Positions 51,779-60,068 of a stretch of 64,000 nt of DNA are shown here, one piece after another. The position numbers were made by a program, and so were the translations under genes. The stretch's first letter is position 1, and the number at the start of each line of letters is the position of its first letter. The notes under the pieces were generated by a model that ran no database searches, was not told the origin of the DNA, and saw only the letters and a list, made by a program, of their open reading frames with translations. Source of the DNA: Wujia chipingensis (GTDB lineage Bacteria > Bacillota > Clostridia > Lachnospirales > Lachnospiraceae); NCBI RefSeq assembly GCF_014337155.1, contig NZ_CP060632.1, positions 380,001-444,000 of the forward strand, given 5' to 3'.

Positions 51779-52558
51779 ATGATGAAGGATATCACATGGG
51801 GACAGTACCATAGCGTGGATTCGATGATCCACCGGATAGATCCCCGTGTCAAAATTCGATTTACAATTATATATATTATCCTGCTGTTGCTGGATCGGAA
51901 TCTGCCGTTGTTTTTGTTTCTTACGACAGTATTTGCCGGTGTGTGGGCGTGCAGCCGGGTGCCGATGCGCAAGATGATACGCGGAACGAAGGGCGTGTTC
52001 ATTTTCATCTTAATTTGCAGTATATTAAATGCATTTACCATGCATGGAACGACGTTGGTAAAGCTTGGCGTGCTCACGATCACGAAGGAGGGACTGATCA
52101 AAGCCGGATTCGTGTTCTGGCGGATGTTGTTGTTGATTCTGATGTCAAGCCTGTTGATGTATACGACGACACCGACGAGACTGACGGACGGTATGGAGAA
52201 GTGCATGCATTTAAGCGGCGGTGTGGCAATGGGAATCACGATCGCGCTACGATTTGTACCGATATTATTTGGAGAGTTAGAACGGATCATGAAGGCGCAG
52301 ATGGCGCGTGGCGCGGACTTCAAGAAGGGAAATCCGGTCGTGCGTTTAAAGAAGCTTCGGACAGTGATCTTGCCGCTGTTCCAGAATGCAATCTCGCGTG
52401 CCGGACATCTGGGCGATGCGATGGACAGCCGCTGCTATACGGGCGGCAAAGGACGGACGAAGCTGCATCCACTCGTGTATGAGAGACGCGATATGGTCGC
52501 GTATGTGTGCATGCTGGCGATGGTTATTGCGTCGGTGGTGTTGATTGTGAAGTTCTAA
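51779..52558 (+). CDS. ecfT: energy-coupling factor transporter transmembrane protein EcfT
   Basis: 259 residues with about five to six membrane segments (FTIIYIILLLLDRNLPLFLF onward). The first coupling helix carries QMARGADF (Ala-Arg-Gly) and the second DAMDSRCYTGG, the pair of short motifs that contact the ATPases. AGAGGTAGG upstream supports ATG 51779 or 51782; the frame is open to 51686, but overlapping the ATPase end to that extent is less likely. It is part of the ecfA-ecfT-truA unit. Confidence 0.93.
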   Translation: MMKDITWGQYHSVDSMIHRIDPRVKIRFTIIYIILLLLDRNLPLFLFLTTVFAGVWACSRVPMRKMIRGTKGVFIFILICSILNAFTMHGTTLVKLGVLTITKEGLIKAGFVFWRMLLLILMSSLLMYTTTPTRLTDGMEKCMHLSGGVAMGITIALRFVPILFGELERIMKAQMARGADFKKGNPVVRLKKLRTVILPLFQNAISRAGHLGDAMDSRCYTGGKGRTKLHPLVYERRDMVAYVCMLAMVIASVVLIVKF

Positions 52559-52655
52559 AACGTAGGATAGATAAGTAGATGATAGTTACTGAATGATATA
52601 TAGTGGTGAGATAGAATAGTGTATTTCACAATATAAGAGAAAGGAGATTCGCTCC

Positions 52656-53393
52656 ATGAAACGAATCAAATTAACCGTTGCGTATGACGGGACAAATTAT
52701 TGTGGCTGGCAGATTCAGGACAATGGAATTACAATCGAGGAAGTCCTGAACCGGGAACTGTCGAAGCTGTTGCAGGAGGATATCAAGATCATTGGCGCAA
52801 GCCGGACAGATTCCGGAGTGCATGCGCTTGGAAATGTGGCAGTCTTTGATACGCAGACACGGATTCCGCCGGAGAAGATCAGCTTCGCGTTGAACCAGCG
52901 GCTGCCGGACGATATCCGGATTCAGGAATCGTGCCAGGTGGCGGATGATTTTCATCCGCGGTTCTGCGATACGATTAAGACGTATGAGTATCGCATCTGG
53001 AATGACAAGTTCCCGAATCCGCTTGTGCGGCTTTACTCGAAGTTTTGTTATTTCCATGTCGATGTAGCGAAGATGGAGCAGGCAGCGGCATATCTGGTTG
53101 GCGAACATGATTTCAAATCATTCTGCACGCCGCGGACACAGGTGGAATCCACGGTGCGCATGGTCACAGAGATCTCCTTCCGCACAGAGGGCAAGATGAT
53201 CATCATGACGATCCGCGGAACCGGTTTCCTATATAATATGGTGCGGATCATCATGGGTACATTGCTTAAATGCGGGATGAACATGTATCCGCCGGAGCAT
53301 GTGAAGGAGATTCTCGATGCGAAGGACCGCGCGGCAGCAGGTCCGAAAGCGGAAGCGTGTGGACTGCAGTTGGTTGGAATTGAATATTTGTAG
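52656..53393 (+). CDS. truA: tRNA pseudouridine(38-40) synthase TruA
   Basis: 245 residues. The catalytic Asp52 is in GASRTDSGVHALGN; AYDGTNYCGWQIQDN opens the protein, and the end IRGTGFLYNMVRIIMGTLL is typical. It converts uridines 38-40 of tRNA anticodon arms. RBS AAAGGAG is upstream. Its place between ecfT and rplM is the usual Firmicute order. Confidence 0.97.
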   Translation: MKRIKLTVAYDGTNYCGWQIQDNGITIEEVLNRELSKLLQEDIKIIGASRTDSGVHALGNVAVFDTQTRIPPEKISFALNQRLPDDIRIQESCQVADDFHPRFCDTIKTYEYRIWNDKFPNPLVRLYSKFCYFHVDVAKMEQAAAYLVGEHDFKSFCTPRTQVESTVRMVTEISFRTEGKMIIMTIRGTGFLYNMVRIIMGTLLKCGMNMYPPEHVKEILDAKDRAAAGPKAEACGLQLVGIEYL

Positions 53394-53421
53394 AAAATTT
53401 ACGCATTTCTTGAAAAAAACG

Positions 53422-53450
53422 TTGACACACGCGGACACGTATAATATAAT
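53422..53450 (+). promoter_or_regulatory. promoter of rplM-rpsI
   Basis: Consensus TTGACA at 53422-53427, a 17-nt spacer, and TATAAT at 53445-53450. Confidence 0.88.
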
Positions 53451-53456
53451 ACCTAA

Positions 53457-53633
53457 ATGTGACAAAAGACAGGTGAAGTGCGTCCCAATAGCCCCGGGAT
53501 TCATGGAATACTCTTTTGAAGCAATGTACAGTACGCATTCGGCACTGTGCGGACAGGCTGTTTCGGACATTTCGGCTTGAAGGCATGGGTATGATGCAGG
53601 ACAATTCGAATAATTTTAAGGAGGAACACCACA
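53457..53633 (+). promoter_or_regulatory. 5' leader of rplM
   Basis: About 175 nt of leader with local pairing: GTCCC near 53484 with GGGAT near 53498, and ACAGT/ACTGT around 53529-53548. L13 leaders with an autoregulatory role are known in other Firmicutes. I cannot confirm that this is a member. Confidence 0.4.
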
Positions 53634-54068
53634 ATGAAGAGCTTTATGGCAAGCCCATCAAACATTGAAAGAAAGTGGTATGTAGTAGATGCTACAGGAC
53701 ATACATTAGGTCGTTTATCATCAGAGATCGCAAGCATTTTAAGAGGAAAGAACAAGCCGACATTTACACCACACATCGATACAGGTGACTATATCGTAGT
53801 TGTAAATGCTGATAAGATCAAAGTAACAGGTAAGAAGATGGATCAGAAGGTTTACTATCACCATTCTGATTACGTTGGCGGTATGAAAGAGCAGACTCTC
53901 AAAGAGAAGATGGCTAAGAAGCCAGAGGATGTTATCTACCTTGCAGTTAAGGGCATGCTTCCAAAGGGACCTCTCGGAAGACAGATGATCAAGAAGCTTT
54001 ATGTTTACGCTGGACCAGAGCACAAGCAGCAGGCTCAGAAGCCAGAAGTATTAGAGATTAAGTATTAA
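53634..54068 (+). CDS. rplM: 50S ribosomal protein L13
   Basis: 144 residues. It shows [46 protein letters not shown] and [30 protein letters not shown] is upstream. It is paired with rpsI as usual. Confidence 0.98.
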   Translation: MKSFMASPSNIERKWYVVDATGHTLGRLSSEIASILRGKNKPTFTPHIDTGDYIVVVNADKIKVTGKKMDQKVYYHHSDYVGGMKEQTLKEKMAKKPEDVIYLAVKGMLPKGPLGRQMIKKLYVYAGPEHKQQAQKPEVLEIKY

Positions 54069-54085
54069 TAAGGGAGGAAACGTTC

Positions 54086-54484
54086 GTGGCTAAGAATAGT
54101 AATAGATTTTACGGAACAGGTAGAAGAAAAAGCAGTATCGCAAGAGTTTACCTTGTACCAGGAACTGGTAAGGTAACTATTAATAAGAAAGACATGGATG
54201 AGTATTTCGGTCTTGATACATTGAAGCTCATCGTTAAGCAGCCATTTGCAGCAACAGGTACAGAAGGAAAGTTCGATGTACTTGTAAATGTTAAGGGTGG
54301 CGGATTTACAGGTCAGGCTGGTGCTATCAGACATGGTATCTCCAGAGCACTCCTCGAGGCAGACGCTGAGTACAGACCAGCACTCAAGAAGGCAGGATAC
54401 CTTACAAGAGATCCTCGTATGAAGGAAAGAAAGAAGTACGGCTTGAAAGCAGCTCGTCGTGCACCACAGTTTTCAAAGAGATAA
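54086..54484 (+). CDS. rpsI: 30S ribosomal protein S9
   Basis: 132 residues, GTG start behind AGGGAGG. It shows [39 protein letters not shown] and the C-terminal [12 protein letters not shown] whose tail touches P-site tRNA. Its 3' end is the insertion point of the mobile element that follows. Confidence 0.98.
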   Translation: MAKNSNRFYGTGRRKSSIARVYLVPGTGKVTINKKDMDEYFGLDTLKLIVKQPFAATGTEGKFDVLVNVKGGGFTGQAGAIRHGISRALLEADAEYRPALKKAGYLTRDPRMKERKKYGLKAARRAPQFSKR

Positions 54485-54625
54485 TTTTCTCGAAACGAGA
54501 ATATCAAGAAAAGCCCGATTTACAAGGGTTACAGAAGTTGTGGAATGTTGTCAGATGGGTTGGAAATTACATCGTATGCAACACATATGCAGCAGGTATG
54601 CAACAAATATATCAATGATATGTAT

Positions 54626-54662
54626 AGGACATTTTCAGAGCAATCTGGGAATGTCCTTTTCT
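54626..54662 (+). terminator. Rho-independent terminator downstream of rpsI and facing the integrase
   Basis: AGGACATT pairs with AATGTCCT around a 16-nt loop with inner CAGA/TCTG pairing, followed by TTTTCT. It lies between rpsI and the convergent integrase gene. Confidence 0.7.
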
Positions 54663-54663
54663 G

Positions 54664-55719
54664 TTAAATCTTATTAATCGCATCTACTAACTCCTTAATA
54701 TCAAAGTGGGTATATACCTTTTCTGTAAGTGTCATAGCTCCGGAGTGCCCCACGATCTTCTTAATAATCGTCTGATCTACACCAGCTTCTGCCAACATGG
54801 ACACGCATGTGTGTCTGCAACAGTGAGGTGTGCGATTAATCTTTAACTGTTCCATTAATGGGTGGAAGTAGCTGTCATAATAGTTTCTGTAGGTAAAATG
54901 CTTACCGTCTTCCGTATGCAGCAAGTATGCACAGTCGTGGTTGGATTCGTACCAACTTTTGTAGAATGGAAGAACCTTATCTGCAATGGGTACTTTTCGG
55001 ATGCCGTTTTCTGTTTTACTGCTGATTACATCAAAGTACTGTTCATCGAGGTGAACATGTTCCTTTTTCAAATCAAGCAATTCTGAAATTCTGACTCCGT
55101 TGTAGAGAAGCATCAGAACAATCTGATAATACTTATCATCTTTCTGTTCCCAGATTCTCTCAATTTCATCCTTTTCAAATTTGTTTCTGTCATACTTATT
55201 CGGGTTGCGGTCTTTGTACTGTGCTACATCCACAAAACTTGAATAATCTTTGTTGCAAATATCGTTTTTCAATGCATAATCGTAAAGTTGATTGAAAAGC
55301 ACTTTGATTTTCCTGAGAGTAGGATAATTCTTACCACAGGTATCAATGACATTTTGCAAATCCACTAATCGAATATCCTTAAAAACTCTGTTGTAGAGGG
55401 TACCGCAGGCTTTATAGGATGCGGTATATCCTTTGACATTGGATTCGGATACAGTAGGATACTTACGCTTGGACCATTCTTCATATACATCAGAGAAGGT
55501 CATCTTGGCAGCTTTGGTATCGAATGGATTATTGTTGTACTCTGCAAGCATCTGTAAGCCTTCAGCTCTTGTAGCAGCGTATCCAACTGTAATCATATCC
55601 TGAACCTGTCTGTCCTTTTCCTTATCGTAGTGCCAGCCTGTTGTCTTTCTGACCTGATAAGGCTTTCTTCTTTTTCCGGAAAGTTTTACAACGCTTCCGT
55701 ATCCGTTGGGTAACTTCAT
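54664..55719 (-). CDS. tyrosine recombinase / integrase of the element
   Basis: About 351 residues. The N-terminal part has an arm-binding-like start (LPNGYGSVVKLSGKRRKPY) and a SAM-like core-binding domain (about 75-165). The catalytic domain shows Arg210 in NGVRISELL, His299 and Arg302 in HCCRHTC, His325 in IVGHSG, and Tyr336 in VYTHF. It integrates and excises the element by site-specific recombination. The start at 55719 has AAAGGA 9 nt upstream; ATG 55728 directly abuts that site and is less likely. It reads toward rpsI. Confidence 0.95.
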   Translation of the reverse strand: MKLPNGYGSVVKLSGKRRKPYQVRKTTGWHYDKEKDRQVQDMITVGYAATRAEGLQMLAEYNNNPFDTKAAKMTFSDVYEEWSKRKYPTVSESNVKGYTASYKACGTLYNRVFKDIRLVDLQNVIDTCGKNYPTLRKIKVLFNQLYDYALKNDICNKDYSSFVDVAQYKDRNPNKYDRNKFEKDEIERIWEQKDDKYYQIVLMLLYNGVRISELLDLKKEHVHLDEQYFDVISSKTENGIRKVPIADKVLPFYKSWYESNHDCAYLLHTEDGKHFTYRNYYDSYFHPLMEQLKINRTPHCCRHTCVSMLAEAGVDQTIIKKIVGHSGAMTLTEKVYTHFDIKELVDAINKI

Positions 55720-55776
55720 AAGCACCATTCCTTTCGCTTTAAATTCAGCAAGCTGATAAGCGAAACAGAGTAGTTG

Positions 55777-56211
55777 CTAATCCTCGTGGATTGTTTTTGT
55801 TACACTTGGGCGTATGGTTTTCCAAATCTCATAATTATCTTCCGTCTGACTGCCGGATGAAAGTAATTCTTTCATTGCCTGCCAGTCTTTTAAAAATTGT
55901 ACAAGACTCTTGTTGTCAAAAAATATTCCCGGTTCACCATCTACCTCTTTAATTGATACATTGAATGCTTCATCAATGGCAAAGAGGAGAGGGAGTACAT
56001 CACCATCAGCCTGAATGTCGAACTCAACTAATGAGTTTACATTGACATTAAGTGCTTCGGCAATTTTCCTAAGTTGTTCAGGTTTTGGAATATTCTTGCC
56101 TAATTCATACTTGCGGATGGCAACTTCGTGGATGCCACACGCTTCTCCAAGTTCTTTTTGCGTTAATCCTCGAAATGTACGGATTAGCTTAATCTTTTTA
56201 CCTGTATTCAT
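55777..56211 (-). CDS. XRE family transcriptional regulator
   Basis: 144 residues. The N-terminal helix-turn-helix (KIKLIRTFRGLTQKELGEAC, GIHEVAIRKYELGKNIPKPE) is Cro/C1-type, followed by an acidic C-terminal part of unknown role. The start at 56211 lies 8 nt behind AGGAGG, while the longer frame to 56235 lies inside that site. It probably represses the divergent mobilization genes and its own promoter. Confidence 0.93.
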   Translation of the reverse strand: MNTGKKIKLIRTFRGLTQKELGEACGIHEVAIRKYELGKNIPKPEQLRKIAEALNVNVNSLVEFDIQADGDVLPLLFAIDEAFNVSIKEVDGEPGIFFDNKSLVQFLKDWQAMKELLSSGSQTEDNYEIWKTIRPSVTKTIHED

Positions 56212-56233
56212 CTTACCAACCTCCTGTATAGTC

Positions 56234-56262
56234 AATCTAACATATCAAAAATGAATTGTCAA
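56234..56262 (-). promoter_or_regulatory. promoter of the XRE regulator
   Basis: On the minus strand, TTGACA (56262-56257), a 17-nt spacer, and TAGATT (56239-56234). Confidence 0.65.
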
Positions 56263-56279
56263 CATTATTATTAACGCTA

Positions 56280-56308
56280 TTGACAGAGCAAATAAAGGTC
56301 TGTATAAT
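56280..56308 (+). promoter_or_regulatory. divergent promoter toward the mobilization genes
   Basis: TTGACA at 56280-56285, a 17-nt spacer, and TATAAT at 56303-56308. Its -35 lies 17 nt from the -35 of the XRE promoter, so one operator region can serve both. Confidence 0.85.
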
Positions 56309-56358
56309 ACAAAACACAAACAGAGCAAGAAATGCTCTATAGACAGGAGGTGGTAGAG

Positions 56359-56601
56359 ATGCCAGAGGTACAATACAAGGTTGATTTACCAGCTTTTACA
56401 GGACGGAATGTACCAATCAAAGAAATTGCACAGGCAATGGGGAAGGATGCACAGTATGTAAGGGTTGGACTTCAACAGGGGATTCTCAAATTCGGATCTG
56501 CAATTAAAGTAGGTAACTCAAATGAGTTCAGCTACTATTGTCCGGATAAGAAGGTTTGGGAAGAGACAGGTTACTTCAGAGATGTATCGGAAGTGGTATA
56601 G
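56359..56601 (+). CDS. small DNA-binding protein, possible excisionase-like or accessory factor
   Basis: 80 residues. PIKEIAQAMGKDAQYVRVGL looks like a helix-turn-helix, followed by a beta-like NEFSYYCPDKKVWEETGYF. Similar small proteins are common in Firmicute mobile elements near the integrase. A role in excision or control is inference. CAGGAGG at 56344-56350 supports ATG 56359 over the earlier in-frame ATG 56332. Confidence 0.75.
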   Translation: MPEVQYKVDLPAFTGRNVPIKEIAQAMGKDAQYVRVGLQQGILKFGSAIKVGNSNEFSYYCPDKKVWEETGYFRDVSEVV

Positions 56602-56660
56602 ATTAGGTTAGGAAAGGATGTGGTCGCGATGGATAGATATATCAGTATGGAAGGTAGCTA

Positions 56661-56692
56661 ATATACACCGACGAAGTTTACTTCTTGTCGGT
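56661..56692 (+). repeat. hairpin after the small DNA-binding gene
   Basis: TACACCGAC pairs with GTCGGTGTA around GAAGTTTACTTCTT (which itself pairs as GAAGT/ACTTC). No T-run follows, so it is either a weak terminator or part of the transfer origin. A 10-codon ORF (ATG 56629) lies just before it. Confidence 0.55.
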
Positions 56693-56705
56693 GTAACCCT
56701 CGGAG

Positions 56706-56800
56706 AGCCCCCGCAGATTTGGCGCAGACAATGGCACATTGGATGTGACAAATCTGCTAGGGGGTTATCATCTTCGGCAGAGCCGAGATGATAAGCGAGC
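56706..56800. other. oriT: candidate origin of transfer (oriT) with two inverted repeats
   Basis: CCCCCGCAGATTTG (56708-56721) is matched by CAAATCTGC..GGGGG (56749-56764) across 27 nt. Directly after it, TTATCATCTTCGGC and GCCGAGATGATAA (56765-56794) form a second near-perfect repeat. The site lies 40-120 nt upstream of the relaxase gene, the usual place for the oriT of Mob_Pre-type elements. The nick site is not identified. Confidence 0.5.
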
Positions 56801-56835
56801 GGGAAATCTGATTTAAGAAGGAAGGAGAGGTGCCT

Positions 56836-58209
56836 ATGGGTAATGTTTCTTACTCGGCACACATTAGCAATGGAAAGAGTGCCATAACAAGTAAGAGTAA
56901 ATTGCTTGGAGTAGCAAAACACAATTTGCGGAAATATAAATCGCCGGAATACAGTTCCGATAATATTTTGCTTTTGAGAGGAACGGAAGATTTGTATCAG
57001 GATGTGAAGAATGTCTATCATCAGGAATTTGATGAAGTGGTACAACAATATAATCAAAAGCATAAGCGAGCTGACAGACGGATAGAGGATTATTTTGAAC
57101 ATGTAGCCAATCTGGAACAGGATATGGCAGTTGAGATTATTTTTCAATGCGGAGATAAGAAATTCTGGGAAGAACATATGGATAAAAAGGAAAAGATGTA
57201 CAATGTGTATGCTTATCTGTTATCCACAATGGAAAGACTTCTTCCGAATTTCAAAGTAGCAAATGCAGTAATACACTTTGACGAAGCAAGTCCTCATATG
57301 CATGTGGTAGGAGTTCCGGTATGGGAAGGTGCAAAAAAGGGCCTGTCAAAGAAGGTCTCCAAGCGTAATGTCTTCACGCCAGAAAGTTTATCTGTAATAT
57401 TACAGGATAAATTAAGGGAAGAAGCAGGTTCGTGTTTCAGGTTCAATGTGAAGGAAGAACTTGCTGAGAAAAAGCAGGGACGGAATCATGATTTGTCGGT
57501 TATGGAATACAAAGTTGCCAAAGAAACTGAGCGCTTGGAAGAATTGCAAAGGGAAGTTGTGGATACAGATAATGAATTATTTGCATCAAAACTTGCTTAC
57601 CGTCAGGTGCAGCGTGAGAATGAAGACGAGCTTAGAGAAATCAAACAAGAGATTTCTGAAAAGCAAAGTGAAAATTTGAAACTGGATTATGTGATTTCGT
57701 ATAAGCGGGATAAGCTGAAAGAATATGATGATGAGATATCCAAGTGGGAACAGTTTAAGAATACACTGATAATGCTTAAAGAGTATATTTCAGCATATCT
57801 TCCTCTATCGCCGCTAATTGAAGAATTTGCAAATTGTGTAGAGCATAAGAAGGATATTGAAGCCGGAAACAGTTTCAGAGGTCTACTAAATGCATTGGGG
57901 CAATTCCTGAGAGCATTTAAAGAATTGATTGTTGATGGTGTGTGTTGGTTTCCGAGACTTATGCGATGGGAAACGAGTAAAGGAGAAGTTGCACCGGTAT
58001 TCTCGGACTACAAGAATGAAGGTTATGATTATCGATTGAAAGCTTATATGAATGTTGTAACAAAAGAAAAGTACAGCATTGACAGCATTCAGGAAGAAAT
58101 CAAGCCAGAGAACCGAATCGGTACGCTGGAGCAGTTGGAACAAGGGATTGTGGCAGCGGAGGAGATGGTGCAAGAGGTGGAGAGGACGAGAGTAAGGGGA
58201 AGGGAATAA
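56836..58209 (+). CDS. MobV-family relaxase (Mob_Pre)
   Basis: 457 residues. The N-terminal relaxase domain holds the MobV motifs: VAKHNLRKYKS (about 27-37) and the metal-binding HFDEASPHMH (147-156). From about 215 to 320 runs a long coiled coil, and the end carries a basic tail. It nicks oriT and leads the strand into the recipient with the help of a co-resident conjugative element. GGAGAGG at 56824-56830 supports ATG 56836 over GTG 56830. A strong terminator follows directly. Confidence 0.93.
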   Translation: MGNVSYSAHISNGKSAITSKSKLLGVAKHNLRKYKSPEYSSDNILLLRGTEDLYQDVKNVYHQEFDEVVQQYNQKHKRADRRIEDYFEHVANLEQDMAVEIIFQCGDKKFWEEHMDKKEKMYNVYAYLLSTMERLLPNFKVANAVIHFDEASPHMHVVGVPVWEGAKKGLSKKVSKRNVFTPESLSVILQDKLREEAGSCFRFNVKEELAEKKQGRNHDLSVMEYKVAKETERLEELQREVVDTDNELFASKLAYRQVQRENEDELREIKQEISEKQSENLKLDYVISYKRDKLKEYDDEISKWEQFKNTLIMLKEYISAYLPLSPLIEEFANCVEHKKDIEAGNSFRGLLNALGQFLRAFKELIVDGVCWFPRLMRWETSKGEVAPVFSDYKNEGYDYRLKAYMNVVTKEKYSIDSIQEEIKPENRIGTLEQLEQGIVAAEEMVQEVERTRVRGRE

Positions 58210-58211
58210 TA

Positions 58212-58251
58212 AAACGGATGCTATTGCGAGGTGGCAATAGCATCCGTTTTT
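58212..58251 (+). terminator. Rho-independent terminator after the relaxase
   Basis: AAACGGATGCTATTGC pairs perfectly with GCAATAGCATCCGTTT, followed by TT. It separates the mobilization block from the cargo. Confidence 0.93.
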
Positions 58252-58400
58252 GCTGATATGGAGTGTTGGAAATATGATAAGAAATCTTTTGGAAAGTAAA
58301 AGAAATACTAAGAAATCATATGAAATACATTGAAATACTAGAACATATGTGCTAAAATTATGCGTGGATATTTATGTTATAGAAACGGAGAGAGGATAGG

Positions 58401-58592
58401 ATGGATAATACATATACTGATGGTTGGATTGGAATAGATGAAGCTGCAAAATATATGGATGTTACAAAAGATACAGTTAGAAATTGGATAAAAAAGACAG
58501 ATATTCCAGCTCATAAAATAGGTAAGTTATGGAAATTCAAGCGTTCAGAATTAGATTCTTGGATTAAGAGCGGAAAAAGTGCAATTGATTAA
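58401..58592 (+). CDS. small helix-turn-helix protein (MerR/excisionase fold)
   Basis: 63 residues: WIGIDEAAKYMDVTKDTVRN, then WIKKTDIPAHKIGKLWKFKR and SELDSWIKSG, the winged-helix pattern of excisionase-family DNA-binding domains. Such proteins often open restriction-modification operons and may act as a control protein. It lies 21 nt before the first methyltransferase. The ribosome site GGAGAGAGG is upstream. Confidence 0.88.
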   Translation: MDNTYTDGWIGIDEAAKYMDVTKDTVRNWIKKTDIPAHKIGKLWKFKRSELDSWIKSGKSAID

Positions 58593-58613
58593 AAATTGTG
58601 AGGAAGAGTGGCA

Positions 58614-60068
58614 ATGGATTTAGGACAAGTATTTACAAATAAAACTGTCGCAGAATATATGGTATCTATGTTTGAATTGGGAAAGGATGCCCTTATTTTA
58701 GATCCTTGTTTTGGTGCAGGTGCCTTTTTGACAGCTGGTATGCTGCAGGGATTTACAAATATTGAAGGTTATGAAATAGATGAGGAACTATATGAAAAAG
58801 TAAAAAAGCAATTTTCTCAATTTAAGCTATATAACAAAGATTTCTTAAAAGTATCCAATACAAGAAAGTATGATGGAATTATTATGAATCCACCATATAT
58901 AAGGCAGGAAAAAATAGATGACTTAGAGAAACTGGGGATTACAAAAAACAAACTCAGAAAAAATAAAATATATGAGCAGTTGCCAAGTACTGCAAATATG
59001 TATATGTATTTTATTTTCAAGGCATTAGATTTATTGAAAGTTGACGGGGAAATGGTAGTTATTTTTCCAAGTAGTTGGATGGATGCAAGAAGTGGGAAAG
59101 CGTTTCAAATGGCATTAAATTCACGTGCAACAATAATTAAGCAGGTGCATATTTCAGGAGAGGTATTTGAAAAGTCTGCATTAGTAGAAGTTGTAATTTT
59201 GAAATTAAAGAAGGGGAGTATTAAGTGTAAAAGTCAGGTTGAATACTTAGAAGCAAGAGGTGATAGTATATGTGAAGTCCTAAAAGCGGTTGATTATGAA
59301 GACATAGAATTCGATATACCATTTTCAAAATATGCTTCTGTTCGCAGAGGACTTACTACAGGATATAATGCTATGTATATAAATCCAGCATTTAAAAAAA
59401 ATGAGTCAAAAGTGCATCTTGTTTCAATCATATCGAGCCCCAAATCGATAGTTGGTTATGAAACAAAAGATGCTGCTGTTGACAACTTATTGTATGTCCA
59501 GGATGGTGAGAATATACCGGATGAAGTAAGAAAATATATTAAGAAGTGGGAGAAAAATATTCGAAATACAAAAGCACCAAAAACTTTATATCAAAAAATG
59601 CAAAAGGATAAGAACTGGTATAAGATTAATTGCGTAAATGGTAAAGGAATTGTATTTAGTTATTTTGTTCGTAATGATATGAAGTTTATTATGAATAACT
59701 TAGGGTATCTGGTTCGAGATAATTTTTACATTATTAAGGCGCAAATCGATGAATATTTAATGTTTGCTTTGTTGAATAATTATTATACTTATTATCAGCT
59801 AGAAAAAAAAGGAAAGAAATATGGAGCGGGATTATTAAAACTTCAAAGATATGACATTGAGGCATTGAAGTTTCCTGATATCAATTGCTTTTCCGTTGAC
59901 GATAAGGTAGAACTTATTAGTTTGGCAAAAGATTTAGCGCATACAGGAAATAAGGTTAATATCATAAAAATAACAGAAATTATGGCAAAGTATTCAGAAC
60001 AGAGTTTTGATATGATTACAAATATGTATGAAAAAATTAGAAAATTTAGATTGGAGGGAAAAGAGTGA
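58614..60068 (+). CDS. N6-adenine DNA methyltransferase (Eco57I/TaqI-like)
   Basis: 484 residues. SAM motif I ILDPCFGAGAFLTAGM (28-43), acidic EGYEIDEELYE, catalytic motif IV MNPPYIRQEK (91-100), and the later VVIFPSSWMDARSGKAFQ. The C-terminal half (about 220-480) should recognise the DNA target (LTTGYNAMY, KKYGAGLLKLQRYDIEALKF). It makes N6-methyladenine, protecting DNA from the linked nuclease or modifying a second site. AGGA at 58601-58604 favours ATG 58614 over GTG 58608. Its stop overlaps the next start (TGATG). Confidence 0.92.
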   Translation: MDLGQVFTNKTVAEYMVSMFELGKDALILDPCFGAGAFLTAGMLQGFTNIEGYEIDEELYEKVKKQFSQFKLYNKDFLKVSNTRKYDGIIMNPPYIRQEKIDDLEKLGITKNKLRKNKIYEQLPSTANMYMYFIFKALDLLKVDGEMVVIFPSSWMDARSGKAFQMALNSRATIIKQVHISGEVFEKSALVEVVILKLKKGSIKCKSQVEYLEARGDSICEVLKAVDYEDIEFDIPFSKYASVRRGLTTGYNAMYINPAFKKNESKVHLVSIISSPKSIVGYETKDAAVDNLLYVQDGENIPDEVRKYIKKWEKNIRNTKAPKTLYQKMQKDKNWYKINCVNGKGIVFSYFVRNDMKFIMNNLGYLVRDNFYIIKAQIDEYLMFALLNNYYTYYQLEKKGKKYGAGLLKLQRYDIEALKFPDINCFSVDDKVELISLAKDLAHTGNKVNIIKITEIMAKYSEQSFDMITNMYEKIRKFRLEGKE

